In this document: positions 55,458 to 63,668 of the stretch, in pieces
Layout of the letters: every line of letters begins with the position of its first letter
How positions within the stretch are numbered: position 1 is the first letter of the stretch
Assembly: GCF_047468865.1 (NCBI RefSeq)
Contig: NZ_JBLGTV010000017.1
Location: 3,839 to 67,838, forward strand
Origin: Castellaniella hirudinis_A
GTDB lineage: Bacteria > Pseudomonadota > Gammaproteobacteria > Burkholderiales > Burkholderiaceae_B
DNA length: 64,000 nt
Direction of reading: 5' to 3'
The notes under the pieces: model-generated
Told to the model about the DNA's origin: nothing
Seen by the model: the letters and a program-made list of their open reading frames with translations, nothing else
Database searches by the model: none
Made by a program: the position numbers and the translations under genes

Positions 55458-55552
55458 GGGTTAATCCTGGCTTGCAGAAACAGAGGTTTTTATCGTAGGC
55501 GGCCATCTTAAAGCATTTGGGTCTCCCTGGCCGGGGGCGCGCCGCGAGGCGT

Positions 55553-55583
55553 TTGAGATGCGATAGCAAAAATATCGTATAAT
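55553..55583 (+). promoter_or_regulatory. tRNA-Cys promoter
   Basis: A perfect TATAAT at 55578-55583 follows TTGAGA at 55553-55558 with a 19-base spacer. A GC-rich discriminator (GCCGG) follows, as in stringently controlled stable-RNA promoters. Confidence 0.65.
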
Positions 55584-55616
55584 GCCGGACTTGGCTGGGT
55601 TTTCCAGCGCATCATT

Positions 55617-55690
55617 GGCGCAATGGCAGAGTGGTGATGCAGCGGACTGCAAATCCGTATACGTCGGTTCGATTCCGGCTTGCGCCTCCA
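55617..55690 (+). tRNA. tRNA-Cys (GCA)
   Basis: 74 nt with encoded CCA. The acceptor stem GGCGCAA/TTGCGCC is perfect, the discriminator is T, the anticodon stem GCGGA/TCCGT holds loop CTGCAAA with anticodon GCA, and the T-arm is GTCGG-TTCGATT-CCGGC. The 3' half is the attachment core of the downstream integration array, so this is the only complete copy. Confidence 0.97.
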
Positions 55691-55880
55691 AATGAAATCA
55701 AGGGCTTACGTTTCTGGCGTAGGTCCTTTTTTCGTTTTGGTGTCAATAAAATGGCAACCGATGGCGGGTACGGCCAGGCTGTGTGTCGGCATGGGGTGTC
55801 CCCGATCTGGTGGCTGCTCCTGCGTACTATCCGCCTGCATGGACTGCTGTTGAAGCGTTGCCGTGCATCGCAAGCCCCCG
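55645..55880 (+). repeat. Direct repeat copy 1: tRNA-Cys 3' end, terminator and element flank
   Basis: The 46-base att-like core (55645-55690) is followed by a hairpin AAGGGCTTACG/CGTAGGTCCTT with a T run, then sequence shared with copies 2 and 3 including CTGCGTACTATC and CCTGCATGG. No gene is seen between the tRNA and the methyltransferase at 56101. The last 200 or so bases (55,880-56,100) are unique and hold only a weak TACAAT box at 56052-56057. Confidence 0.85.
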
Positions 55881-56100
55881 ACTGTGGGGCATACCAACAG
55901 CCCCAGCGAGTGCGGAGCCTTGAAGAAACGTTTGCTGCGCAAATGGATGGCGAAGTGATGTGGCTAGGCCAATGCAGCAGCGACTACCCGTGCTAAACGA
56001 ATATGTCTCTACTTTACTTGCTGGTTTTCCTTCGCAAGGACTATCAGACAGTACAATCGACGTCAAGCTTGCCACAAGGCAGCCATTTTGAGTAGAAAGC

Positions 56101-57287
56101 ATGAAAAGCAATATAGTCACCATTCATGGTAGCCCTCAGTATCCAACTATTTCTCTTTTTTCTGGCGCTATGGGCCTGGATCTCGGCCTCATGGCGGCAG
56201 GGGTCAATGTGTGCATCTCACAGGATATGGATAAATGGTGCGCTGAAACCATTCGGGCAAATGGGCATGCTGTAGTAGAAGGTGATATTAAAGAACTCAT
56301 CGAGAATGACCCATCATGCAAATTCTTATTGCAAGCGGGCAAGGTGGCAAAAAAGGATTTATTTGCGGTTGTGGGCGGCCCTCCTTGCCAAGCGTACTCT
56401 ACTGCGGGAAAACGTCTTGGTGTTGAAGATGAAAGGGGGGGCTTTTTGAACAGTTTGCTCAGGTGGTAGAAAACCTAAGGCCACGATTCTTTGTCATGGA
56501 GAACGTAAAGGGGTTGCTTTCTATGCATAGCAATAAGGATGACAAATCCAAGCCCATGCTTTTGGAAATAATACTCAAGAGGCTTACGGATTTAGGTTAT
56601 CACGTCGTGTATGGTTTGCTGGATGCGGTGCATTATGGGGTGCCCCAATTTAGAGAAAGGCTGATTATTATCGGCAGCCGCGATAATGAACCGATCTTCA
56701 TTCCATCCCCAACACACTTTCATCTTCACCAAGACCCCAACATGAGATGGAGAACCCTTGGTTCAGCAATTTCTGATTTAATGGAAAATCCTGGGCCAGG
56801 AGCGAAATTCTCTCAAAAAACCATTGATTTTTTGAAGAAAATTCCTGAAGGTGGCAATTGGCGATCTCTGACGCCTGCTGATCAAAAAGTTGCCATGGGA
56901 GGTGCTTTTGAATCAGGTGGTGGGAAAGTCGGCTTTTTCAGGAGGCTTTCGTTTTCACAGCCATCCCCCACGTTGGTCACAAGCCCAACGCAAAAAGCAA
57001 CTCTATTAGGGCATCCAATACATTATCGCCCTCTATCCGTCAGAGAGTACGCTAGAATTCAGCAGTTCCCGGATTCATGGATTATTACGGGAAAAGTGGC
57101 TGACTGCTACAAACAAATCGGAAATGCAGTACCGATTGGATTGGGGAAAGCAATAGGACAAATGCTTATATCTGTGGCTCAAGGGGACTCGGAAGTGAAA
57201 GTCCGCAGACACAGAGGTACATCTGTTCATCTGCGCTATGCTATTGCAGGAAACAAAATAATTAGAGAAGAATCTCATGACGATTGA
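56101..57287 (+). pseudogene. C5-cytosine DNA methyltransferase, split by a frameshift in a G7 run
   Basis: Type II cytosine-5 methyltransferase, about 395 codons if restored. The first frame (56101-56469) has motif I FSGAMGLDLGLMAAG and catalytic motif IV GGPPCQAYSTAG, then stops at 56467. The second frame (readable from 56463) carries motif VI FVMENVKGL, motif VIII QFRERLIIIGSR, a target-recognition stretch and motif X GNAVPIGLGKAIGQML. The break lies at seven G bases, 56435-56441; eight or five G bases would give DERG(G)LFEQF and restore the frame. AT-rich against the backbone, so acquired. Could be pseudogene, phase-variable, or an assembly error. Confidence 0.9.
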
Positions 57288-57678
57288 TTCCGATGACCTT
57301 GAAATAAAAATTTCAGAACTGCTGTCGAATTTTTACCAGAAAAGGATCGAGTCATTGCAAGGCTTGCAACTTGACAGAACCTTGAAAAGGAAAAATCCGT
57401 ATCTCTATCGCGCTACTGGCACTGTCGATGCTGCTGAAATTGTCGAGGAATTGCTCAGGGCCCACGTTTCCAGTTCCGATGAAACGCTATTTGGAAATGA
57501 GTTTTTTGAGCCATTGGCAAAATGGGTTGCGGAAAAAGCAAACCCGTCTGATCGCGTCACCACATCTCATGGCGAAGGAATTGATATTTCCATAGAGTCA
57601 GATGACATCATAAAAGGCATCGCAATAAAATCCGGTGTGAATGTTTTCAATGCTCAAAGCCCCCCTCGGTCACAATAG
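57277..57678 (+). pseudogene. PmeII-like type II restriction endonuclease, 3'-truncated
   Basis: The start codon overlaps the end of the methyltransferase by 11 bases with AGAAG upstream, as in coupled R-M operons. The 133 codons match the N-terminal half of PmeII-family endonucleases: LKRKNPYLYRA, SSSDETLFGNEFFEPLA, then the nuclease core GIDISIE...IKGIAIKSG with Asp and Lys of a PD-(D/E)xK site. Similarity ends just after, near FNAQS, where IS-like sequence begins. The product would lack the rest of the fold and is probably inactive. Confidence 0.8.
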
Positions 57679-57679
57679 A

Positions 57680-57806
57680 TGTCCGGTTCTCTGAAAAAAG
57701 AAATTGAGGGAGCGATCGGAATGAATTCATGTCCACCTACAGCCAGGAACTCAAGGAACAGGTCGTCAAGAAGATGATGCCGCCGCACAACCAGAGCGTC
57801 GCCCAA
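57680..57806 (+). mobile_element. Fragment of an IS3-family element (left end and transposase OrfA start)
   Basis: Immediately after the truncated endonuclease the sequence begins TGTCCGGTTCTCTG, resembling an IS terminal repeat, and encodes MSTYSQELKEQVVKKMM from 57729, the usual start of an IS3-type OrfA. The match fades after about 26 codons near 57806. The rest of the element is missing; the following bases to 57,993 show no gene. Confidence 0.65.
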
Positions 57807-57993
57807 TCAAGCGCCAGCGCACTATTGTGGGGCAAGAAATCGAATAGTGTTTTATTTGGCGCACACATGCGCTTCCGACGGAGTCAACCAATAGTCAACA
57901 GCAATGGTGTCTATTGGGAGGATATTGGCTGGAAATTAAAATTTAAGCCATTGTTTTGCAATGGAATGGCCATGAAAGGCGCAGAGCGGCGAC

Positions 57994-58262
57994 GATTGCA
58001 AATCCGTGTACCCCGGTTCGATTCCGAGTTGCGCCTCCAAATGAAATCAAGGACTTACGTGTTGAGCGTAGGTCCTTTTTTCGTTTGGGTGTCAACGAAG
58101 TGTCAACCGATGGCGGGTAGCGGCCAGGCATAGGCCGGCTGTGGCGGTTGTTGACACTTGAGGGGCGCATTTGTGTTGACATGGGTTGTGTCCGACCTGG
58201 TGGCTTCTTCTGCGTACTATCAGCCTGCATGGGCTGCTGCTAAAGCCTGCCGCGCATCGCAT
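57994..58262 (+). repeat. Direct repeat copy 2: tRNA-Cys 3' remnant, terminator and element flank
   Basis: Bases 57994-58039 match the last 46 bases of tRNA-Cys with a few changes (GTACCCC, CCGAG). The 5' side cannot form the acceptor stem (TTTGCAA in place of GGCGCAA) and is about 12 bases too long, so this is a tRNA remnant. The terminator AAGGACTTACG/CGTAGGTCCTT and flank with CTGCGTACTATCAGCCTGCA follow. Confidence 0.85.
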
Positions 58263-58369
58263 ATCTGCGCCCCTCAAGTGTCAAGATCGCCATGCGCACA
58301 ATCGCCTCATCATCAATCAGTGCTGCCGGCAGCAGGAACTGTGATGATTGATCTTGACACTTGAGGGGC
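58151..58369. repeat. Three copies of TTGACACTTGAGGGGC, two inverted and one direct
   Basis: TTGACACTTGAGGGGCGCA at 58151-58169 is perfectly inverted at 58266-58284, 96 bases apart. A third, direct copy of the first 16 bases lies at 58354-58369, and a fourth at 63784-63802 in repeat copy 3. Extra GTTGACA/TGTCAAC heptamers occur at about 58090, 58101 and 58174. No gene lies in 58,040-58,580. Candidate replication-origin iterons or repressor sites of the element. Confidence 0.75.
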
Positions 58370-58480
58370 CGGCATCCAGCAGCCAGACAATACGCCTTTC
58401 CCTGGCTGGCTCCTATCGGCTGCACGCTATGGCCGGTAAGCGGTAAGAAGAATAATCTTCTTATTATTCTTACCCTTGCA

Positions 58481-58518
58481 TGTTGTATGTTGTATGTAGT
58501 GCGATACAACATACAACA
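58481..58518. promoter_or_regulatory. Perfect 15-bp palindrome upstream of the antitoxin gene
   Basis: TGTTGTATGTTGTAT (58481-58495) is exactly reverse-complemented at 58504-58518 across an eight-base centre GTAGTGCG. Each arm contains the heptamer TGTTGTA twice in tandem. An AT-rich imperfect palindrome GGTAAGAA...TTCTTACC precedes it at 58442-58474. Position and symmetry suit a toxin-antitoxin operator. Confidence 0.75.
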
Positions 58519-58627
58519 CGCTACAGCCCATCGCCTGCACGCGTGGCCAGGGCTTTAGCCGCTAAAATCCCAGCACACCGTCATGTCCCGTACCAGGTAC
58601 GGCACTCACCGCCACGGAGAATTTGTT

Positions 58628-58873
58628 ATGGGCCGAAAAGAAACAGAAGATGCCATTGCCGAAGCACGTGCCGGCGGCCTGACGCGCTTTCCCACGGTGG
58701 AAGCATTGATGGAAGACCTGAATCGTGAGGTCGAAGAAACAGAGCAGCCCACGCAAACACGTCCACGCTACACGCTGGATGAATTGCTGGCTGAATCTGA
58801 CTACTCGCAGCCACGAACACCGGAAGAACAGGAATGGCTCGATGCTCCGCCCGTCGGTCGGGAACTGCTGTAA
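58628..58873 (+). CDS. Orphan chimeric antitoxin-like protein (RelB-type and MazE/PemI-type tails)
   Basis: 81 aa. Residues about 8-33 (AIAEARAGGLTRF, VEALMEDLN) resemble the C-terminal toxin-binding tail of RelB/DinJ antitoxins. Residues about 47-81 (YTLDELLAESDYS, EWLDAPPVGRELL) resemble the C-terminal tail of MazE/PemI antitoxins. Neither DNA-binding domain is present. GGAGA eight bases upstream fixes the ATG at 58628; an in-frame ATG at 58583 lacks one. No toxin gene follows: an opposing integrase remnant starts eight bases after the stop. Family assignments are by memory of motifs. Confidence 0.7.
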   Translation: MGRKETEDAIAEARAGGLTRFPTVEALMEDLNREVEETEQPTQTRPRYTLDELLAESDYSQPRTPEEQEWLDAPPVGRELL

Positions 58874-58880
58874 CCGTCGA

Positions 58881-59172
58881 TCAAACCAGGCTGCTATTTG
58901 CTGGATTTGTCCGCTGACGTAGCGGATTCAACCTTCTGGCCTCCTGCAAGTGATCAGGGGCAAGGTGGGCATACCGCATTGTCATCGTCAGGGTTGAATG
59001 CCCCAGGATGCGCTGCAAGGTCAGAATGTTGCCGCCGTTCATCATGAAGTGGCTGGCGAACGTATGCCGCAGCACATGCGTCATCTGTCCGGCAGGCAAG
59101 ATGATCTTTGCTCGGGCCAGCGCCACGCGAAACGCCGGCATGGCTGAACCGAATACCCTGCCCATCACGCCA
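58881..59172 (-). pseudogene. Inovirus-type tyrosine integrase, C-terminal remnant
   Basis: About 95 codons of the catalytic C-terminus remain: HVLRHTFASHFMMNGG (His-x-x-Arg), LQRILGHSTLTMTMRYAHL (Gly-His and the nucleophile Tyr) and EARRLNPL. This form is typical of integrases from filamentous prophages. The N-terminal arm and the first catalytic Arg and Lys are gone; the frame runs into rep sequence near 59,172. The gene points toward repeat copy 2, as expected for an integrase next to its att site. Confidence 0.85.
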
Positions 59173-59690
59173 TGCTCGCGGTTGTGACGACGGATTGGCT
59201 CTCGACCACGATCAAGGGAACCGATCTGTTCAATTTCCTGTTCTGGACGCTGAGCAACGAACACCATGAAGGTGAGTTCGTCACTGAAGTCCAGGTCATG
59301 GCGATCCTGGCCAAGAAAGTTGCTGCGATCACTGGCTTTCAGGTGGGCGACCTGCGCCCAGGCCGCAACTACTACGACAGCACCCTACGCATTTTGAACG
59401 ATGAAGGCGAAGAAGTCGGCAGCGTGTCCGGTGGCGGCGTGTACCAGCGCGATACCTATCTGATCATGCTCAATGGCAGCGGCTGCACCTTCGCTAAGGC
59501 TGGCTGGCGTCAGGCCATGTACGACTTTCTGGTGCCGCTCAATGCCCGGTTGTCTCGCATCGACATTGCCCTGGACTTCTTCGAGGGAGGATGTGGCGGC
59601 GTCGAAGGTGTGCGCGAAGCCTGCATGAATGGCGGTTTCGACTATCACGGCAGACGGCCTCAGGGGCGCATGGATGGCTATTGGGATGCT
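59172..59690 (+). pseudogene. Filamentous-phage replication initiation protein fragment
   Basis: Encodes a RstA-like/Rep_trans-type segment: DWLSTTIKG, GRNYYDSTLRIL, GVYQRDTYLIMLNGSGC, then LNARLSRIDIALDFFEG, a common inovirus Rep signature. The true N-terminus is missing at the junction with the integrase remnant, and similarity ends near GRMDGYWDAG, after which the frame continues into unrelated hydrophobic codons and stops at 59846. Not functional as it stands. Confidence 0.75.
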
Positions 59691-59876
59691 GGTCACCTGC
59701 GTACCGCCTGGCACGCCATTGGCATTCTGCAAAGCCTGACGCTGTTCTTCTTCCTTCTGTCTGGCTTGAGTTGGTGCGGAACGCTGATCTTCGGCATGTA
59801 CCAAGCGGCCATTCATGATCTGCGCGTGAATGGGAAAGCACGATGATGCAAAGCCTCTGGTATCGCACCGGAACGC
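59691..59876. other. Unassigned segment between rep and zot remnants
   Basis: About 180 bases that join the two phage remnants. The plus frame reads a hydrophobic run (LQSLTLFFFLLSGLSWCGTL); the minus frame reads a charged one (ARQKEEEQRQALQNANG). Neither is recognised. The phage coat and minor-coat genes normally lie here, so the segment marks a large deletion with a small insert or scrambled sequence. Confidence 0.5.
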
Positions 59877-60752
59877 TTGGGATCCGTCGTGCATTGCAAG
59901 AACGAGGATGTAGGCAAAGCCGATTTTCTGCCCTACGGCGAGACCGTCGATACCTTCTGCCAGCCCGGCGATATCATCTGCATTGATGAGGCATGGCGCT
60001 TCTGGGGGACGGACTGCAAGCTGCTGGCCGAACACAAGGTGTTCTTCCGAGAGCATCGCCACTTCGTCCATCCCGATACCAAGGTGTGCTGCGACTTGGT
60101 GCTGATGGTGCAGGACATTTCCGATCTGCACCGCATCCTTAAGGTCGTTGTGGAAGTCACCTTCAAGACCACCAAGATCAAGACGTTGGGCCTGCACAAG
60201 ACCTACCGAGTCGAAATGTGGGAAGGCTACAAGCTCACGCAAAAGGGCCGCGTGGCCGTCGAGAACAAGCGGTATGACCCGCAGATTTTTCCGCTATACA
60301 GCAGCTACACCGGCGGCGCGGGTAAGGAGCTGCAAGTCGATGATCGCCAGAACGTCCTGAAAAGCCCCAAGCTCTGGATTCTGGCCGTCCTGGTCATCGG
60401 CCTGTTCAGCATCAGCGTGTACACCTTGATGGGCTTCTTCGGCAGCAAGCCAAAAACAGACAATCCAGCGACATCAACGGGTTACGTCGATTCCAAGACA
60501 AATTCAGCGTTACCTGCATCTGCACCGACAGCACGCGCTCAACCCCGCCAAGCCATGTCCACGTCTTGGCGGCTGGTCGGCACCATGCAGGCAGGCAAGA
60601 CCGCCTACGCCGTCATCCAATCCACCGATGGCCGTATGCGGCTTGAACATCCTTCTAACTTCCAGAACAGCGGTGCCGTCATGATCGGTGAGGTCGATGG
60701 CGAACGCATCACCGCCTGGAGCGGCAGCAAACCTACATCCAAAGGCCAATAA
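59877..60752 (+). pseudogene. Zonula occludens toxin-like (Zot/pI) phage assembly protein, N-terminally truncated
   Basis: 291 codons from a TTG with no clear ribosome site. Walker B and the Zot hallmark IICIDEAWRFWGTD are present near residue 39; the Walker A half is missing. A membrane segment lies around residues 164-185 (PKLWILAVLVIGLFSISVY), followed by a periplasmic tail rich in Ser/Ala/Thr and a compact C-terminal domain. Zot/pI proteins drive export of filamentous phage through the secretin encoded next; with no Walker A this copy should not hydrolyse ATP. Confidence 0.82.
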
Positions 60753-61994
60753 ATGAAACTGCGTATCCTGGCATCTATTCTGTCCCTGGCCTTTGCTGGC
60801 GCCGTTCACGCGAAGACGATCAATCTCGACCTGCAAGGGGCAAGCATTTCCGAAGTCGTGCAGCTCATCTACCGTGAAGCCACGACCACGCCCTATGTCC
60901 TGGCCCCGGACGTACTGGAAGACGAACGGCTAGTGTCGTTTCGGTACAAAGACAACCAGGGCAAGCTGTCGCTGTTCATGCAGTACTTCTTGGACAGCCT
61001 GGGCTACATGGTTGAACGCAAATCAGGCGTGGACTTTGTGCGCAAGCGTGTCGAGGGTGAACCGCCGGTCCAGGCCGAGCATATCTACATCTACCAGCCG
61101 CAGTACCGCGAGGTGTCCTACCTGTCGCGCACGCTAGCACCGCTGTTCAAGGGATCGTTCGTCACCAATCGCAGCGTCAGGGCCACGCCGGAAGCTAGCC
61201 CCAAGGGCGACGTACCAATCTCGTCGGCGGCATCGCTGATCGACCAGTCATCCGATGTGCTGGTGTTTGCCGGTGCAGAAGAAGAAATTGAACGCCTGCG
61301 TGAGCTGCTGCCGCAAGTGGACAGGCGCATTGGTGAAGTCGCTGTGCGTGGGCTGGTCTATGAGGTCAGCAACACCGACAGGCAGGGATCGGCCTTTGGC
61401 TTGCTGGCAAACCTGCTGGGCGGCCATGTAGGCATCGGCATCGGCTCCACGGCCACGAACCTGGGCAACTTCATTCAGATCAAGAACACCAGCCTGGATG
61501 CCGTCTATTCCATGCTGTCGAGCGACAGCCGCTTCAAGGTGGTGTCATCGCCTGCACTGCGTATCCAGTCAGGATCACAAGGCATCTTCTCGGTGGGCCA
61601 GGATGTGCCTGTGCTGGGCGCTCTGTCGTACCCACAAGGTGCAGGCCAAGCCGTACAATCGGTCGAGTATCGCAGTTCCGGCGTCATCTTCGACATCCGG
61701 CCAGTGGTGAAGGAAGGCATCATCGACCTGGACATCACGCAGCAGCTTTCCAACTTTGTGAAGACGACAACTGGCGTGAACAATTCGCCCACGCTGACCA
61801 AGCGGGAGCTGAAAACGAAGGTAGGCATGCAGGATGGCGATGTGATCGTGCTGGGTGGCCTGACCGAGAGTAAAGACACCAACACGCGGGACGGCTTGAG
61901 TTTCTTGCCGCGCTTCCTGCATACTACTGGCTATGAACAGTCCAGCAGTGAAATTTTGCTGGTGCTTCAAGTGCAGCGAGTATCGCAACAATAG
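60753..61994 (+). CDS. Filamentous-phage secretin (pIV/GspD-like)
   Basis: 413-aa outer-membrane secretin, apparently full length. Signal peptide residues 1-20 (ending AGAVHA), N-terminal N0/N1-like domains, and a C-terminal secretin domain with SSPALRIQSGSQGIFSVGQ, PVLGALSY, SSGVIFDIRPVV and KVGMQDGDVIVLGGL. The ATG begins immediately after the zot stop codon. It is the only intact structural gene of the prophage; alone it could form a gated pore in the outer membrane or be a leftover. Confidence 0.9.
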   Translation: MKLRILASILSLAFAGAVHAKTINLDLQGASISEVVQLIYREATTTPYVLAPDVLEDERLVSFRYKDNQGKLSLFMQYFLDSLGYMVERKSGVDFVRKRVEGEPPVQAEHIYIYQPQYREVSYLSRTLAPLFKGSFVTNRSVRATPEASPKGDVPISSAASLIDQSSDVLVFAGAEEEIERLRELLPQVDRRIGEVAVRGLVYEVSNTDRQGSAFGLLANLLGGHVGIGIGSTATNLGNFIQIKNTSLDAVYSMLSSDSRFKVVSSPALRIQSGSQGIFSVGQDVPVLGALSYPQGAGQAVQSVEYRSSGVIFDIRPVVKEGIIDLDITQQLSNFVKTTTGVNNSPTLTKRELKTKVGMQDGDVIVLGGLTESKDTNTRDGLSFLPRFLHTTGYEQSSSEILLVLQVQRVSQQ

Positions 61995-62044
61995 CAACCA
62001 AGACCATAATCATATAATTCAAATCTACACATGAGCATTAGCAA

Positions 62045-63550
62045 ATGACCAATGAATCCATAGGCTTTAGAAATATTGATTTTGGGTATGCGAGCGCACA
62101 AACTGAAGCAAGAGAGAATCCTTCTCTTCTAACAGAAGGATACCTTGATGTACACGATTTATCAGAGCGGCTCGCCAAAGGGCGAGAATGGTTGGTGCTT
62201 GGTTACAAGGGTTCTGGAAAATCTGCAATTGCAGAGAGATTGAGATTAATCCATGAGAATGATCCCTTAATGTTCGTGGATATTGTGAATATTGAGGATT
62301 TTGAATACGTAAAATTTTCCAATATCGTTAGAAACAACGAAGCGCTAGAGACAAATCTACCAACAGCATGGTCATGGATCCTTTATTCATATCTATTGAA
62401 ATCATTTTTTAATGATCAATCAATATCCATTGACTCCACAGAGGAATACAATCAAATTAAATCCTCTTTCGCAGAAATGGGGTTACTATCCGCCCCAGAC
62501 TTAAACTCAATGGTTCGCATCTCATCTGAAAGCTCTTTTAAATTATCCATCCCCAAGTTTGCGGAAAAAAAATGGGCTCAAAAATCAGAGGCCGAAAAAA
62601 TAGACATTAGATGGTTTATGTACAATCTGAGGCCATACATTGCAAAAATAAGATCACAATCAACGCATCTAATGGCGATAGATGGTTTGGATGATATACT
62701 TTCTAATTCAAACGAACAGTACGCCTCGATTGGGGCGCTCATCTTTGAATCACACAGAATAAATGAGTTTCTTAAGAAAAATTCTGTTCCAGCAAAAATT
62801 ATTGTTTTATGTAGAACAGATATATTTCAGCTCTTGGGGGGAGCCAATAAAAACAAAATCCGACAAGATTATTCCATTGATTTGGATTGGAATTCAAATC
62901 CGAAGTTTCCAGCAAGATCACAGCTAGTGAAGATTGGAAACCTTCGTGCAAAATTGTCTTTAAGAAAAAATGTCGACGTAGTCAGAGATTTTCTACCGAG
63001 AAGAATCGAAGGGAGAAACTCTCTGAAACTTATGCTTGACATGACGCGACACACACCAAGAGACTACTTGCAGATTTTATCCTATATTCAAAAATCAACA
63101 GAATCCAAATCTACTCAAGTCTCAGAAATGAGGAATGGCCTGAGAGAATATTCCTCAAAGTACTTTCTCCCTGAAATCCATGATGAACTAGATGGATACG
63201 TATCTCTTGATGGCATAAGGGGAATAACGTCATCAATAGAGCAAATAGGGAAAAGAGATTTTTCATATGAAGACCTCCAGAATTCCGCAAAAGAAATTGG
63301 ATGGAATGTAGCGGATGTTGAGCTAGATAATATATTGCGGGTCTTGTATGAATGCAGCGCAATAGGCAATGTTCGTGTCCACAAGAATAGTGGAAAAAGA
63401 TATCTTAGTTATAAATATAGAAACCGAAGCTCATCCTATAAAAAAAATGAGGCGATAATACTTCACCGAGGATTATGGAGAGCATTCAATGTTCAATGGG
63501 AGCCTTTTGGATCTGAAATTGATCCTGATGTAACAAGTGATGAAGGCTAA
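62045..63550 (+). CDS. AT-rich P-loop ATPase of unknown function (Sll1717-like)
   Basis: 501 aa, strikingly AT-rich. After FRNIDFGYASAQTEARENP comes Walker A LGYKGSGKSAIAERL (residues about 56-70), and Walker B-like LMAIDGLDDILSN near residue 215. A sensor-like Arg lies in IIVLCRTDIF. The C-terminus (about 390-490) looks like a winged helix with VLYECSAIGNVRV and ILHRGLWRAFNV. Overall it resembles the group annotated as P-loop ATPase, Sll1717 family, whose role is not established. It sits 50 bases after the secretin and 118 before repeat copy 3, the accessory-cargo position. No partner gene is visible. Confidence 0.75.
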   Translation: MTNESIGFRNIDFGYASAQTEARENPSLLTEGYLDVHDLSERLAKGREWLVLGYKGSGKSAIAERLRLIHENDPLMFVDIVNIEDFEYVKFSNIVRNNEALETNLPTAWSWILYSYLLKSFFNDQSISIDSTEEYNQIKSSFAEMGLLSAPDLNSMVRISSESSFKLSIPKFAEKKWAQKSEAEKIDIRWFMYNLRPYIAKIRSQSTHLMAIDGLDDILSNSNEQYASIGALIFESHRINEFLKKNSVPAKIIVLCRTDIFQLLGGANKNKIRQDYSIDLDWNSNPKFPARSQLVKIGNLRAKLSLRKNVDVVRDFLPRRIEGRNSLKLMLDMTRHTPRDYLQILSYIQKSTESKSTQVSEMRNGLREYSSKYFLPEIHDELDGYVSLDGIRGITSSIEQIGKRDFSYEDLQNSAKEIGWNVADVELDNILRVLYECSAIGNVRVHKNSGKRYLSYKYRNRSSSYKKNEAIILHRGLWRAFNVQWEPFGSEIDPDVTSDEG

Positions 63551-63668
63551 GCAGAACTGTCAACATACTGACAACAGCAAGGGCCTCTAGTGTCGCTTAA
63601 AGGGGCTCTTAATTTATGTAAGCTACCGTTTTTATGCACAAAGTCGATTATTGACGTCCACTTAAATT

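Noticed and set aside
55461..55691. Small minus-strand frame covering tRNA-Cys
   Set aside because: Translation of the tRNA and its promoter region; a frequent spurious annotation.
57950..58039. Second functional tRNA-Cys
   Set aside because: The 5' acceptor strand mismatches and the D-arm region is about 12 bases too long, so it cannot fold as a tRNA.
57943..58230. Minus-strand frame over repeat copy 2
   Set aside because: Again antisense translation of tRNA-derived sequence; no ribosome site or family match.
59385..60242. 285-codon minus-strand frame
   Set aside because: Antisense to the Rep and Zot fragments, whose plus-strand motifs (SRIDIALDFF, IDEAWRFWG) are clear.
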